NCBI GenBank assembly: GCA_023440975.1
Contig: JAEZRD010000019.1
Location: forward strand, 1-23,752
DNA: 23,752 bases
Direction: 5' to 3'
Origin: Methanobacteriota archaeon
Lineage (GTDB): Archaea > Methanobacteriota > Methanobacteria > Methanobacteriales > Methanobacteriaceae
The number at the start of each line of letters is the position of its first letter. Position 1 is the first letter of the stretch. Both the position numbers and the translations under genes were made by a program. Positions 7,779-15,889 of this stretch are shown here, one piece after another. Below the pieces are notes generated by a model, which did no database searches, was not told the origin of the DNA, and was given only the letters and a program-made list of their open reading frames with translations.

Positions 7779-7788
7779 TTTATATAAT
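7779..7788 (+). promoter_or_regulatory. TATA box of kinase 3
   Basis: TTTATATAAT, identical to the ferredoxin box at 7104. It would start transcription near 7806-7812, about 50 bases before the GTG start. Confidence 0.5.
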
Positions 7789-7861
7789 CCCCTAAATAGT
7801 ATAGTATAATATTAAAATATTTTTTTAAATTAAAAATTATCTTTTCAGGGGAATTATAGAA

Positions 7862-9715
7862 GTGGTTAGTCGTAATATAAATAGATCAGCTATATCTGAT
7901 TTAATGGATGATTCTATTAGACAAAAAGTATTCTATTTCACTAGATACGGGATGATATCAGTATTTATCTTTTGTTTAATTATCTTTATATTCAATACAA
8001 ATCTCGTCACTTCTTTAATTGGTTCAAATTTTATTGGAAATATTGCACATCAACCTTTATATTATATGATAGTTTGTGTGGTATTCCTTTTAAATCAAGA
8101 ATTCGGTGAAAGGTTAAAGGTTTTAAACAATGCTTTATCTCTTCTTGTTGGTTTAGGGGGAGTTTTAGCATTATTTGCTTATTTTGGTGTTTTTGGTGTT
8201 AATTTATGGTATAGTAGTGTAACTAATAATACATTATATTTAGCTTTTATTTTCATATCTTATTGTGTAATGCTTTTAAGTATTGTAAACAAGAAGGGAT
8301 TATTTATTACACAAATGTTCCCGATTTTCAATGTTCTTTTAGCTTTTATTGGAATAATGTATTGTTTTGCAGATCCTGTTCTTAATATTGGGATTATAAT
8401 TAACTTTTTAGTTCTTAAAGTATTTCTTTCAAGTTTACTTTTTAATGCATGTCCTGATGAAGGATTTATTTGGATTTTCTATTTAGATACTCCTGCAAGT
8501 CAATTTTTAAGATATGGTATTTTTGGAATACCTATTGCTTATACTATACCTGCATCAATTTTAATAAGTTTATATCCTCCTGGAACTAATGTATTTCCTT
8601 ATATTACTATTTCTAGTATAGCTATGTTATTCATTCTTCTTTTATTAATTACTTATTCTAGAAGAGTAGGGGTTAATGATTTAGAGGGAGCATTAGCTAT
8701 GGAGGAAATTGATACTAATCGTGATTATTATGAATCATTGATTCAGAATATGAGTGGTGGTGTTTTAGCTACTGATAATGATGATAATATTATTTATATT
8801 AATAAGTCTTTTAGTGGATATTTTGGTTTAAATGAGAAGATTTTAATTGGAACTCCTTTTTTTGATAATCAATGGTATTTTAGTATATTGTTTGATGAGT
8901 ATAATCAAGCTAAGGATACAAAGAAGCCTGTTTTTGTTGAGTATAAGGAAATTGTTCATTTTGCAGGGGCTAAATATATTAGTGGTTGGATAACACCAAT
9001 TATTCGTAATGATAATTTTGGTGGTGTTGTTATGACTGTTATTGATGTTAGTACTCTTGAGGAGACTTCTACTATTAGTGCTGTTTTGGATGATAAGAAT
9101 GTTCTTCTTAGTGAGGTTCATGATCGTGTTAAGAATAATATGCAAATTATTTTAAGTTTGTTAAATATTCAATCTTATAATGCTAAAAATGAGGATGTTC
9201 GTGAGGCAGTTATTGAATCTCAGCAACGTATTAATACTATGGCTTTAGTGCATGAGAAACTTTATCAAAATCTTGATTTTAGTCAGGTTAATATTCAAAA
9301 GTATATTGATGTTTTAATTGATGAGGTTATTAAGGTGTATGATGTTCCAGATAATGTTACTTTTGAGCGGGACATTTTAAATACTAACTTTGACATTGAT
9401 ACAACTATACCTTTAGGGTTGATAATTAATGAATTATTAACTAACTGTGCAAAATACGCTTTCCCTAATGGTCGTGAAGGTGTTGTTTCAATTAAGCTTA
9501 GAAAAAATAAGGAAAATTTAAAAGAATTTTATTTAGAAATTGCTGATAATGGTGTGGGTTTAGCTAATGATAATGTTCAAAATATGGGTTTGAAGATTGT
9601 TGATGAGCTTTCTCATCAATTAAGTGGTAGTTCTAAAATTTATTCTGATATGGGTGTTAGAGTGGGTATTGTTTTCAGTGCTAGGGATAATATTCCTGAT
9701 GATGAAAGATTATAA
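7862..9715 (+). CDS. Membrane-bound PAS/HisKA_2 histidine kinase (kinase 3)
   Basis: 617 residues. The first 270 contain about eight hydrophobic segments (roughly 31-52, 66-85, 88-110, 126-145, 149-170, 174-193, 216-236, 246-265), a multi-pass sensor that could read a membrane or small-molecule signal. A PAS domain follows (about 288-400; GGVLATDNDDNIIYINKSF), then HisKA_2 with LLSEVHDRVKNNMQIILSLL (His420 the likely phosphoacceptor; the second His of the usual HHR is Asp). The ATPase domain has an intact N-box LIINELLTNCAKYAFPNG, G1 DNGVGLA and G2 MGLKIVDEL. The kinase core is clearly related to kinases 1 and 2, but the sensor half is unrelated. The start is GTG at 7862 with AGGGG at 7847-7851. 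Codon use shifts from mixed A/C endings at the 5' end to T/G endings toward the 3' end. It appears to be monocistronic, with no response regulator beside it. Confidence 0.9.
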   Translation: MVSRNINRSAISDLMDDSIRQKVFYFTRYGMISVFIFCLIIFIFNTNLVTSLIGSNFIGNIAHQPLYYMIVCVVFLLNQEFGERLKVLNNALSLLVGLGGVLALFAYFGVFGVNLWYSSVTNNTLYLAFIFISYCVMLLSIVNKKGLFITQMFPIFNVLLAFIGIMYCFADPVLNIGIIINFLVLKVFLSSLLFNACPDEGFIWIFYLDTPASQFLRYGIFGIPIAYTIPASILISLYPPGTNVFPYITISSIAMLFILLLLITYSRRVGVNDLEGALAMEEIDTNRDYYESLIQNMSGGVLATDNDDNIIYINKSFSGYFGLNEKILIGTPFFDNQWYFSILFDEYNQAKDTKKPVFVEYKEIVHFAGAKYISGWITPIIRNDNFGGVVMTVIDVSTLEETSTISAVLDDKNVLLSEVHDRVKNNMQIILSLLNIQSYNAKNEDVREAVIESQQRINTMALVHEKLYQNLDFSQVNIQKYIDVLIDEVIKVYDVPDNVTFERDILNTNFDIDTTIPLGLIINELLTNCAKYAFPNGREGVVSIKLRKNKENLKEFYLEIADNGVGLANDNVQNMGLKIVDELSHQLSGSSKIYSDMGVRVGIVFSARDNIPDDERL

Positions 9716-9718
9716 TTA

Positions 9719-9748
9719 TTGATTTTTTAATTTTTTAATTTTTTTTTA
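9719..9748 (+). terminator. T-rich tract after kinase 3
   Basis: Runs of T totalling about 20 bases directly after the stop codon, the usual archaeal termination signal; no stable hairpin is seen. Confidence 0.4.
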
Positions 9749-9847
9749 TAATTAATAAAAATAGATAGTTTTATATTCTACGAATGACAATTTTTTTATA
9801 AAAAGATTTTTTTTTTTTACTTTGCAAATGCTTACACAAAATAGTAT

Positions 9848-9863
9848 TAATATAATATATAAT
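9848..9863 (+). promoter_or_regulatory. TATA-like region of uvrA
   Basis: TAATATAATATATAAT, about 75-90 bases before the uvrA ATG. A perfect AGGAGG site at 9921-9926 follows, the strongest ribosome binding site in the window. Confidence 0.4.
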
Positions 9864-9937
9864 ATCAATATATTATCTAAAAAAAAATAATTAATCTAAT
9901 TTTTAAAAAAAAATAAAAAAAGGAGGATAAAACCTTT

Positions 9938-12832
9938 ATGGCCAATGATTTAAGCAAAAAATACATTATATTAAAAGGTGCACGAGAACACAACCTACAA
10001 AATATAAACCTCACAATACCAAGAGACAATTTCATAGTAGTAACTGGTCTTAGTGGATCTGGAAAAACAACCTTAGCTTTTGACACAATATATGCTGAAG
10101 GACAAAGAAGATATGTAGAATCACTATCAGCATATGCAAGACAATTCTTAGGGCAAATGAAAAAACCTGAAGTTGACTATATAGAAGGATTATCTCCAGC
10201 AATAAGTATAGATCAAAAAACAACTCGTGAAAACCCAAGATCAACAGTGGGAACAATAACAGAAATATATGATTACCTCAGATTATTATACGCTCGTGTA
10301 GGAATACCACATTGTCCAAATTGTGGAAAAGAAATCTCACAACAAACTATAGGACAAATAGCAAACACAATAATTGAAGAAGGAGAAGGTGTGAAATTAC
10401 AAATACTAGCACCCATTATAAAAGATAGAAAAGGTCAGCATAAAACAATCTTTGAAGATTTACGAGAAAAAGGATTTGTCCGAGTAAGAGTAGATGGTGA
10501 AATACATGACCTTGAAGAAACATTTGACTTAAAGAAAACATTTAAACACACAATAGAAGTAGTAGTGGATCGTTTAATTATCCGCGAAGGTGTGGACTTT
10601 AAAAGAAGATTAACAGATTCTCTAGAAACTGCCAGTGAATTTGGAGATGGAGTAGTTAATGTATTATACACAAAAGACGGTGAAGACTATGAAAAAATGT
10701 ATTCTGAAGATTTCGCTTGTCCTGATTGTGGAATAAGCTTTGAAGAATTATCTCCAAGAATGTTCAGTTTTAATAGTCCTCATGGAGCATGTCCAGAGTG
10801 TAATGGAATTGGGGCTAAAATGGAAATGAACCCTGATCTTGTGGTACCAAATCCTGATTTAACTTTAGATGAAGGGGCAATTATACCATGGAGTAAAAAT
10901 AACAAAAAAGAAGGATATTATGCTCAAATGTTACGGGCATTAGCTACCCATTATGGATTTAGTATGGAAGTGCCATTTAAAGACTTACCTAAAGAAATCC
11001 AAGATATAATATTTTATGGTTCAGATGAACGAATCACTTTCACATTTAAAAGAAGAAACCGTTCATATCATGTGAATCGTAAATTTGAAGGAGTTATTAC
11101 TCGTCTTGAAAGATTATATTTAGAAACTAAATCTAATTTTAATCGTAAATATATTAAAAAGTTCATGAGTGATAGAGAATGTCATGTTTGTCATGGTAAA
11201 AGATTACGTCCAGAAGCATTAGCTGTTACAGTTGGTGGTAAAAATATTGCTGAAGTTTGTGAATTAGCAATAAAAGATAGTTATAAATTTTTCCAAGAAA
11301 TTGATTTAAGTGAACGTGACTTATATATTGCAACAGAAATTCTTAAAGAGATTAATCAAAGATTAAAATTCCTTGTGGATGTTGGATTAGATTATATTAG
11401 TCTTTCACGTGCTAGTGGAACATTATCTGGTGGTGAAGCTCAAAGAATCAGATTAGCTACACAGATTGGTTCTGGACTTGTAGGTGTTTGTTATATTCTT
11501 GATGAACCAAGTATAGGTTTACATCAAAGAGATAATAAGAAACTTATTGATGCACTTAAACATTTACGGGATATTGGAAATACTCTTATTATTGTAGAGC
11601 ATGATGAGGAAACAATTTTATCTGCAGATTATGTTGTGGATATTGGTCCTGGTGCAGGTGAACATGGTGGTAAGATTGTTGCTGAAGGTACACCTGCTGA
11701 AATTATGGAATCTGAAGAATCTATTACTGGGTCTTATTTATCTCGTAGAGAATCTATACCAATTCCAACAACACGGAGAGAAGGTAATGGTAAAAGTATA
11801 ATTGTTCATGGTGCTCGACAAAATAATCTTAAAAATATTGATGTTGAATTCCCATTAGGATTATTTACTTGTGTAACTGGAGTTAGTGGTTCTGGAAAAA
11901 GTAGTTTAATTAACCAAATACTCTATAAAGGATTAGCAACTATTCTTAATCGCCGTTATATGTATGCAGGGGATCATGATAGTATTGAAGGGGCTAATAA
12001 TGTTGATAAAATAATTATTATTAATCAAAAGCCTATTGGCCGTACACCACGTAGTAATCCTGCAACTTATATTGGATTATTCACTCCTATTCGGGAATTA
12101 TTTGCTAAAACTCCACTTGCTAAAGCTAGGGGTTATAAACCGGGTCGTTTTAGTTTCAATGTTAAAGGTGGACGTTGTGAAGCTTGTCATGGAGATGGAA
12201 TTGTTCAAATTGAAATGCACTTTTTAGCAGATGTTTTTGTTCCATGTGATGTGTGTGAAGGTAAAAGATATAATGATGAAACCTTAGATGTTCGTTACAA
12301 GGGTAAAAATATTTATGAAGTTCTTGAAATGACAGTTGAGGAAGCTTTAGAATTCTTTGAGAATGTTCCAGGAATTAAAAAGAAATTACAAACATTATAT
12401 GATGTTGGTTTAGGTTATATTAGACTTGGTCAAGCTGCAACTACTCTTTCTGGTGGTGAAGCTCAACGTGTAAAATTAGCAAAAGAATTATCACGTGCAA
12501 GCACTGGTAAAACATTATATATTCTTGATGAACCAACTACCGGATTACATTTTGCAGATATTAAACGTTTATTAAGTGTATTGAATCGTTTAACTGATGC
12601 AGGAAATAGTGTGGTTGTAATTGAACATAATTTAGATGTTATAAAAACTGCAGATCATATTATTGATTTAGGACCTGAAGGTGGATATGAAGGTGGTCGT
12701 GTGATTGCTGAGGGAACACCTGAAGAGGTAAGTAAAAGTGGAACATATACTGGGGATTTCTTAAAAGAAATATTATCTGAAAATATAACTCCACTTGCAA
12801 AACAATTAGCTGATGAAAAAATGAGTAAATAA
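9938..12832 (+). CDS. uvrA: UvrABC system protein A (damage-recognition ABC ATPase)
   Basis: 964 residues, usual for UvrA (940-970). UvrA scans DNA as a dimer and loads UvrB. Both ABC units are complete: first Walker A GLSGSGKTT (about 37-45), signature LSGGEAQRIRLA, Walker B YILDEPSIGLH; second Walker A GVSGSGKSS, signature LSGGEAQRVKLA, Walker B YILDEPTTGLH. Zinc-binding cysteine pairs are CPNCGKE, CPDCG with CPECNG, CHVCHG, and the C-terminal CEACHG...CDVCEG. The AGGAGGAT ribosome binding site ends 10 bases before the ATG. The first third uses mostly A-ending codons (AGA, ATA, CAA), while the last third uses T-ending ones (CGT, ATT, GGT), a visible gradient inside one gene. It converges with the repeat-protein gene, the stops being 2 bases apart. 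Confidence 0.98.
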   Translation: MANDLSKKYIILKGAREHNLQNINLTIPRDNFIVVTGLSGSGKTTLAFDTIYAEGQRRYVESLSAYARQFLGQMKKPEVDYIEGLSPAISIDQKTTRENPRSTVGTITEIYDYLRLLYARVGIPHCPNCGKEISQQTIGQIANTIIEEGEGVKLQILAPIIKDRKGQHKTIFEDLREKGFVRVRVDGEIHDLEETFDLKKTFKHTIEVVVDRLIIREGVDFKRRLTDSLETASEFGDGVVNVLYTKDGEDYEKMYSEDFACPDCGISFEELSPRMFSFNSPHGACPECNGIGAKMEMNPDLVVPNPDLTLDEGAIIPWSKNNKKEGYYAQMLRALATHYGFSMEVPFKDLPKEIQDIIFYGSDERITFTFKRRNRSYHVNRKFEGVITRLERLYLETKSNFNRKYIKKFMSDRECHVCHGKRLRPEALAVTVGGKNIAEVCELAIKDSYKFFQEIDLSERDLYIATEILKEINQRLKFLVDVGLDYISLSRASGTLSGGEAQRIRLATQIGSGLVGVCYILDEPSIGLHQRDNKKLIDALKHLRDIGNTLIIVEHDEETILSADYVVDIGPGAGEHGGKIVAEGTPAEIMESEESITGSYLSRRESIPIPTTRREGNGKSIIVHGARQNNLKNIDVEFPLGLFTCVTGVSGSGKSSLINQILYKGLATILNRRYMYAGDHDSIEGANNVDKIIIINQKPIGRTPRSNPATYIGLFTPIRELFAKTPLAKARGYKPGRFSFNVKGGRCEACHGDGIVQIEMHFLADVFVPCDVCEGKRYNDETLDVRYKGKNIYEVLEMTVEEALEFFENVPGIKKKLQTLYDVGLGYIRLGQAATTLSGGEAQRVKLAKELSRASTGKTLYILDEPTTGLHFADIKRLLSVLNRLTDAGNSVVVIEHNLDVIKTADHIIDLGPEGGYEGGRVIAEGTPEEVSKSGTYTGDFLKEILSENITPLAKQLADEKMSK

Positions 12833-12848
12833 GTTCATTTTTTATCAG
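12810..12848. terminator. Bidirectional hairpin holding the ends of uvrA and the repeat-protein gene
   Basis: 12810-12824 (CTGATGAAAAAATGA) pairs with 12835-12848 (TCATTTTTTATCAG) with one bulged G. Each arm lies at the 3' end of one of the converging genes; the uvrA stop is in the loop and the opposite stop in the right arm. On each strand the stem ends in an A- or T-run, suiting termination both ways. Confidence 0.5.
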
Positions 12849-14403
12849 TTATTCTTTTTATTTTATCATCAATGAGTCTTAGGACATATTCATTGGTTTC
12901 TTTTTTTTGAAGGTTGCGTAGTTCGTTAATTGAGCTTATTTTCATAACTGCAGCATGACGTACTTCCCAGTTATTATCATTTGATGCTATTTTTTTGATT
13001 GTTGCACTATCTTTTACTTTGTTTGTTGCTTCTATACGTGTATCTTTAAATTTGGAGTGGGTTGCTAATTTTTCTAGGATTTTTTGTTCTTTTATTTTTT
13101 GTGTTGCATGTATACGTATTTCACCGTATCCTGGGTTTTCAGCTAATTCAATAAATGATTTAGGGTCTTGTAATTTTTTAAATGCTTCGTGGCGTGTTTT
13201 TTCGAAGCTACTGTTTGTTGTTAATTCTTTTAAGATTTTTTCATCATTTATTTTGTTTATTGCAGTTTTTCTTAGTTTTTCATTTTCGTTGTTTTCTGCA
13301 ATTTCTTTTAGTAGATTTTGGTTTATGAAGTTACTGTTTTCTAGTGCTAATTTTTGTGAGTATTCGTCTTTGTCGGTTTCTACTATTTTTTTTAATAGTT
13401 CTTGGTTTGTTATTTTTTTGATTGATTCTCTTCTGACAAATTTGTCGGGATTGTTTTTAGCTAGGTCTTCTAATATTTTGGGGTCTGTTATTTTTCCTAC
13501 TGCTGTTGTGTGGATTGATTTATCGTCACTTTCTTTTAGTATTTGTGCTATGGTGTTTTGGTCTTCTAGTTTTTCCATTGCTATTATTTTTATGTCTTTG
13601 TCTTTTGTGTTTAGTGCTATGTCTTTTATTAGGTCTTGGTTTTCTGTTGGGATTTTTCCCATTGCGTATGCTCGTACTTTGTCGTTTTCGTCGTTTTTAG
13701 CTATGCTTCGTAGGGTGTTTATGTCTGTTATGCGGTTTATTGCTTCGGTTCGGACATTTTTATCTGGGTTGTTTTCGGCTATGTCTTTGAATAGTGTTTC
13801 GTCGTCTTTTTCTATTTTGTCTAGGGCGTTTAGTACTATGGTTCTGTTTTTTGATTCTAGTGCTATTTTTCTGAAGTTTTTTTCTTTTTCTATTTTGTTT
13901 AGTGCTAAGCCTTGTGTTCTTTTGTCTTTTGCATTTATTGCTATGTCTGTTAGTATTTCTTCGTCGTCGATGTTTTTTACTGCACTTTCTCTTCTTTGTT
14001 TGTTTTTGTCGTTTTTTGCTACTTCTGCTAGTGCTCTTCCTTCGTCTCCTAGTATTCCCCAGGCTAACATTCTTGCATCGCTGTAGTCTGCGTTTTCTGC
14101 TACGTCATGTAATATTGATGGTTTTTCTATTTTGTTTATTGCTACTACTCGTACGTATTTGTCTTTGAAGTGTTTTCCTACTTCTGCTAGTTCGTGTTGA
14201 TCTCGCATTTCGTTTACTGCAGCTATTCTTACGTTTCGGTTTGTGCTTGTTTCTGCGAGGTTTTTTAGGATTTCATTTCCACGTTTTTTATGTTCTTCTT
14301 CTGTTAATGGTTCTTTTTTTGTGTTTTCTTTTTTTGGTGGTTGTTCTTCATTTTCTGTTTCTTCTTTTTTGTTTTCTTTTTTTAGAAAATCGAATAATCC
14401 CAT
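12835..14403 (-). CDS. HEAT-like all-repeat protein, about 18 x 26 residues
   Basis: 522 residues. The first 40 are a charged, low-complexity leader (MGLFDFLKKENKKEE, then Glu/Lys/Pro). The rest is about 18 tandem repeats of 26 residues with the pattern D..IL..IA.N..DK.VR..AI.KI., for example DPKILEDLAKNNPDK. Two amphipathic helices per unit, with a conserved Arg before an Ala, fit a HEAT/armadillo-like solenoid, a protein-binding scaffold. There is no signal peptide, membrane segment or catalytic motif. A HEAT-like PBS-lyase relative is possible, but no cyclase or lyase partner is nearby. ATG at 14403 follows GAGGTGA, a textbook archaeal ribosome binding site. Codons end in A and C throughout. 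The partner is unknown; the neighbours are uvrA and the DUF4013 array. Confidence 0.85.
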   Translation of the reverse strand: MGLFDFLKKENKKEETENEEQPPKKENTKKEPLTEEEHKKRGNEILKNLAETSTNRNVRIAAVNEMRDQHELAEVGKHFKDKYVRVVAINKIEKPSILHDVAENADYSDARMLAWGILGDEGRALAEVAKNDKNKQRRESAVKNIDDEEILTDIAINAKDKRTQGLALNKIEKEKNFRKIALESKNRTIVLNALDKIEKDDETLFKDIAENNPDKNVRTEAINRITDINTLRSIAKNDENDKVRAYAMGKIPTENQDLIKDIALNTKDKDIKIIAMEKLEDQNTIAQILKESDDKSIHTTAVGKITDPKILEDLAKNNPDKFVRRESIKKITNQELLKKIVETDKDEYSQKLALENSNFINQNLLKEIAENNENEKLRKTAINKINDEKILKELTTNSSFEKTRHEAFKKLQDPKSFIELAENPGYGEIRIHATQKIKEQKILEKLATHSKFKDTRIEATNKVKDSATIKKIASNDNNWEVRHAAVMKISSINELRNLQKKETNEYVLRLIDDKIKRITDKK

Positions 14404-14505
14404 TTTTTCACCTCACTTTTTTGGTCTTTTATGAATTTATGTTTTTTTAGTTATAAAACTTTTTTTTATAATTTATGCATAATTTTGACATATTTTTTGT
14501 ATTAT

Positions 14506-14540
14506 TTTAGACTCATGGTCAGTCACATTTTTTGTTTATT
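14506..14540. promoter_or_regulatory. Conserved upstream block, DUF4013 copy 1
   Basis: TTTTAGACTCATGGTCAGTC followed by ACATTTTTTGTTTATTTG. Nearly the same block precedes copy 2 (15663-15700), with TGGTCAGTC 133 and 134 bases before the respective TATA boxes while the DNA between has diverged. Confidence 0.5.
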
Positions 14541-14648
14541 TGTTTATATTTTTTTGAATAATTGTTTAAAATAGGTATTAAGTAATTTAGTTTATTGAAT
14601 ATTTTATTTAAAATATCTTGTTTTATTGTACAGTTATTAACAAAAACC

Positions 14649-14690
14649 TTTAAATATTACTTTATGTATAAGAATTAATGCCTATTAAAA
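14649..14690 (+). promoter_or_regulatory. TATA box and conserved transcript start, DUF4013 copy 1
   Basis: CCTTTAAATAT with the TTTAAATAT box at 14649-14657, then 31 bases to the G (14680) of GCCTATTAAAA. The same box, spacing and start sequence occur before copy 2, and a variant before copy 3, so transcription very likely starts at or next to this G. The ATG at 14678 lies at the start site and is not the translation start. Confidence 0.65.
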
Positions 14691-14737
14691 TTTTTTATTT
14701 AAAAATACAACAAAAAAAAATAAAGGAGAGTGTTTTT

Positions 14738-15574
14738 ATGGGTGCAACTGATGTAATCAAAAATGCCTTCACCTATCCATTAATAGATAAGAAAAAATGG
14801 ATGATGGTAGGGGTAATATTTTTAATAATAAATGTATTCGGAATGATTGGAGCACAATATACTGGATGGGCATGGCTCACTGGAATAATAACATTTATAC
14901 TTGACCTATTTATTGTAGGATATGGAGTAAGTGTTGTAGGAGCTACCCTAAAAGGTGGAGATGAAGTTCCGGATTTTGCTTTTGGAAAGAACTTTGTAGA
15001 TGGAATTAAAGCTATAGTATTATACTTTATCTATTATGTTATTCCATTAATAATAACATTAATTGTAGCTGCTGTAACTGGACTATTCACTAACATTGGT
15101 AAAGCAACAACTGCTATTGCTAATGCTCCAGCACTTAATGCAAGTGCTGCTGCAACAGGAAATACTGCAGGATCTTTATCTGCAATGTTTTCATCATATT
15201 CAGCTGTTGTTCCAACAACAATCCAATCTAATATAATGAGTGCTGCAACAATAACAGCAATTGTAGGAATAATCTTATTCATAATCTTCGCATTATTTGC
15301 TAATGTTGGTTTAGCTCGTATGGCTGAAACTGATAGTTTAAAAGAAGGATTAAGATTTGGAGCTGTAAATAAGAAATTAAGTTCCATTGGATGGGGAAAA
15401 TATGTTGCATGGTATATTCTTTTAATAATCGTATTAATTGTTTTAGGATTTGTTGCAAGTGCAATAGCTTTAATCCCTTACTATATTGGAGCTATTTTAT
15501 CAGGATTACTTGTTTCCTCTTTCATATTCTTATTTAACTTTGCTGCAATTGGAAAAATTTATAATGAAGGATAA
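14738..15574 (+). CDS. DUF4013 family membrane protein (copy 1)
   Basis: 278 residues, multi-pass membrane protein of the DUF4013 type; function unknown. About six hydrophobic segments: 22-42, 46-68, 92-118, 168-190, 223-245 and 248-270. Two blocks are shared by all four copies here: NFVDGIKA plus a Tyr-rich helix ending IPLIITLIVAAVTG, and GLARMAE..SL..GL, followed by SIGWGKY.AWYIL. Between them (about 120-165) is an Ala/Thr/Ser-rich loop that differs in every copy. ATG at 14738 is preferred over ATG 14678 because GGAGAGTG (14725-14732) precedes it and MGAT/MGAS is the conserved N-terminus. The 5' codons are A-rich. First of four tandem paralogues; its own hairpin terminator suggests a separate transcript. 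Confidence 0.85.
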   Translation: MGATDVIKNAFTYPLIDKKKWMMVGVIFLIINVFGMIGAQYTGWAWLTGIITFILDLFIVGYGVSVVGATLKGGDEVPDFAFGKNFVDGIKAIVLYFIYYVIPLIITLIVAAVTGLFTNIGKATTAIANAPALNASAAATGNTAGSLSAMFSSYSAVVPTTIQSNIMSAATITAIVGIILFIIFALFANVGLARMAETDSLKEGLRFGAVNKKLSSIGWGKYVAWYILLIIVLIVLGFVASAIALIPYYIGAILSGLLVSSFIFLFNFAAIGKIYNEG

Positions 15575-15600
15575 TTTTTATCCTTTCATTTAAATTTTTT
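15567..15600 (+). terminator. Stop-codon-overlapping hairpin terminator, copy 1
   Basis: AAGGATAA (15567-15574, which includes the TAA stop) pairs perfectly with TTATCCTT (15578-15585) around a TTT loop, followed by T-rich sequence. Confidence 0.6.
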
Positions 15601-15662
15601 AATTTTTTTTCATAATTTGTACACATTTTTTTAGTATTTTTTCATAATAACTAATGTAATAT

Positions 15663-15700
15663 TTTAAACTACTGGTCAGTCTAATTTTTTGTTTAATTGT
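15663..15700. promoter_or_regulatory. Conserved upstream block, DUF4013 copy 2
   Basis: TTTAAACTACTGGTCAGTC followed by TAATTTTTTGTTTAATTG, the counterpart of 14506-14540; TGGTCAGTC is at 15673-15681, 134 bases before the TATA box. Confidence 0.5.
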
Positions 15701-15806
15701 ATATTAATCATTTTGTTTTAATGTTCAAACTTCTTATAAATCAATTAATATTTTAATCAAATAAATTAAAAAAATTCCATTCTATTAACAAAATTTAATA
15801 AAAACC

Positions 15807-15848
15807 TTTAAATATCACTTTTTAAATATTTTTACTTGCCTATTAAAA
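15807..15848 (+). promoter_or_regulatory. TATA box and conserved transcript start, DUF4013 copy 2
   Basis: TTTAAATAT at 15807-15815, exactly 31 bases before the G (15838) of GCCTATTAAAA, as for copy 1. Confidence 0.65.
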
Positions 15849-15889
15849 AATTATATTTAAAATTAAAATTTAAGAGGAGAGTGTTTTTT

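Larger units (their letters stand above)
14404..14737. other. Non-coding region before the DUF4013 array
   Basis: No protein gene seen. It holds the promoter of the minus-strand repeat protein on the left, the conserved TGGTCAGTC block (14516-14524), and the TATA box and leader of DUF4013 copy 1 on the right. Confidence 0.55.
15575..15889. other. Non-coding region between DUF4013 copies 1 and 2
   Basis: No protein gene. It holds the copy 1 terminator, the second TGGTCAGTC block (15663-15700), the TATA box (15807-15815), the GCCTATTAAAA start (G at 15838) and the GGAGAGTG ribosome binding site of copy 2. Confidence 0.6.

Noticed and set aside
12995..14086. A 363-codon open frame on the plus strand, very rich in Ser, Phe and Leu
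   Set aside because: It is antisense to the repeat-protein gene. The A/C-ending codons of that gene remove stops from the opposite strand, and the translated product is low-complexity with no start signal.
14678..14737. 20-residue N-terminal extension of DUF4013 copy 1 (and the matching extension from 15836 in copy 2)
   Set aside because: The start codon sits at the inferred transcription start, the family N-terminus is MGA, and the equivalent leader of copy 3 has an in-frame stop.
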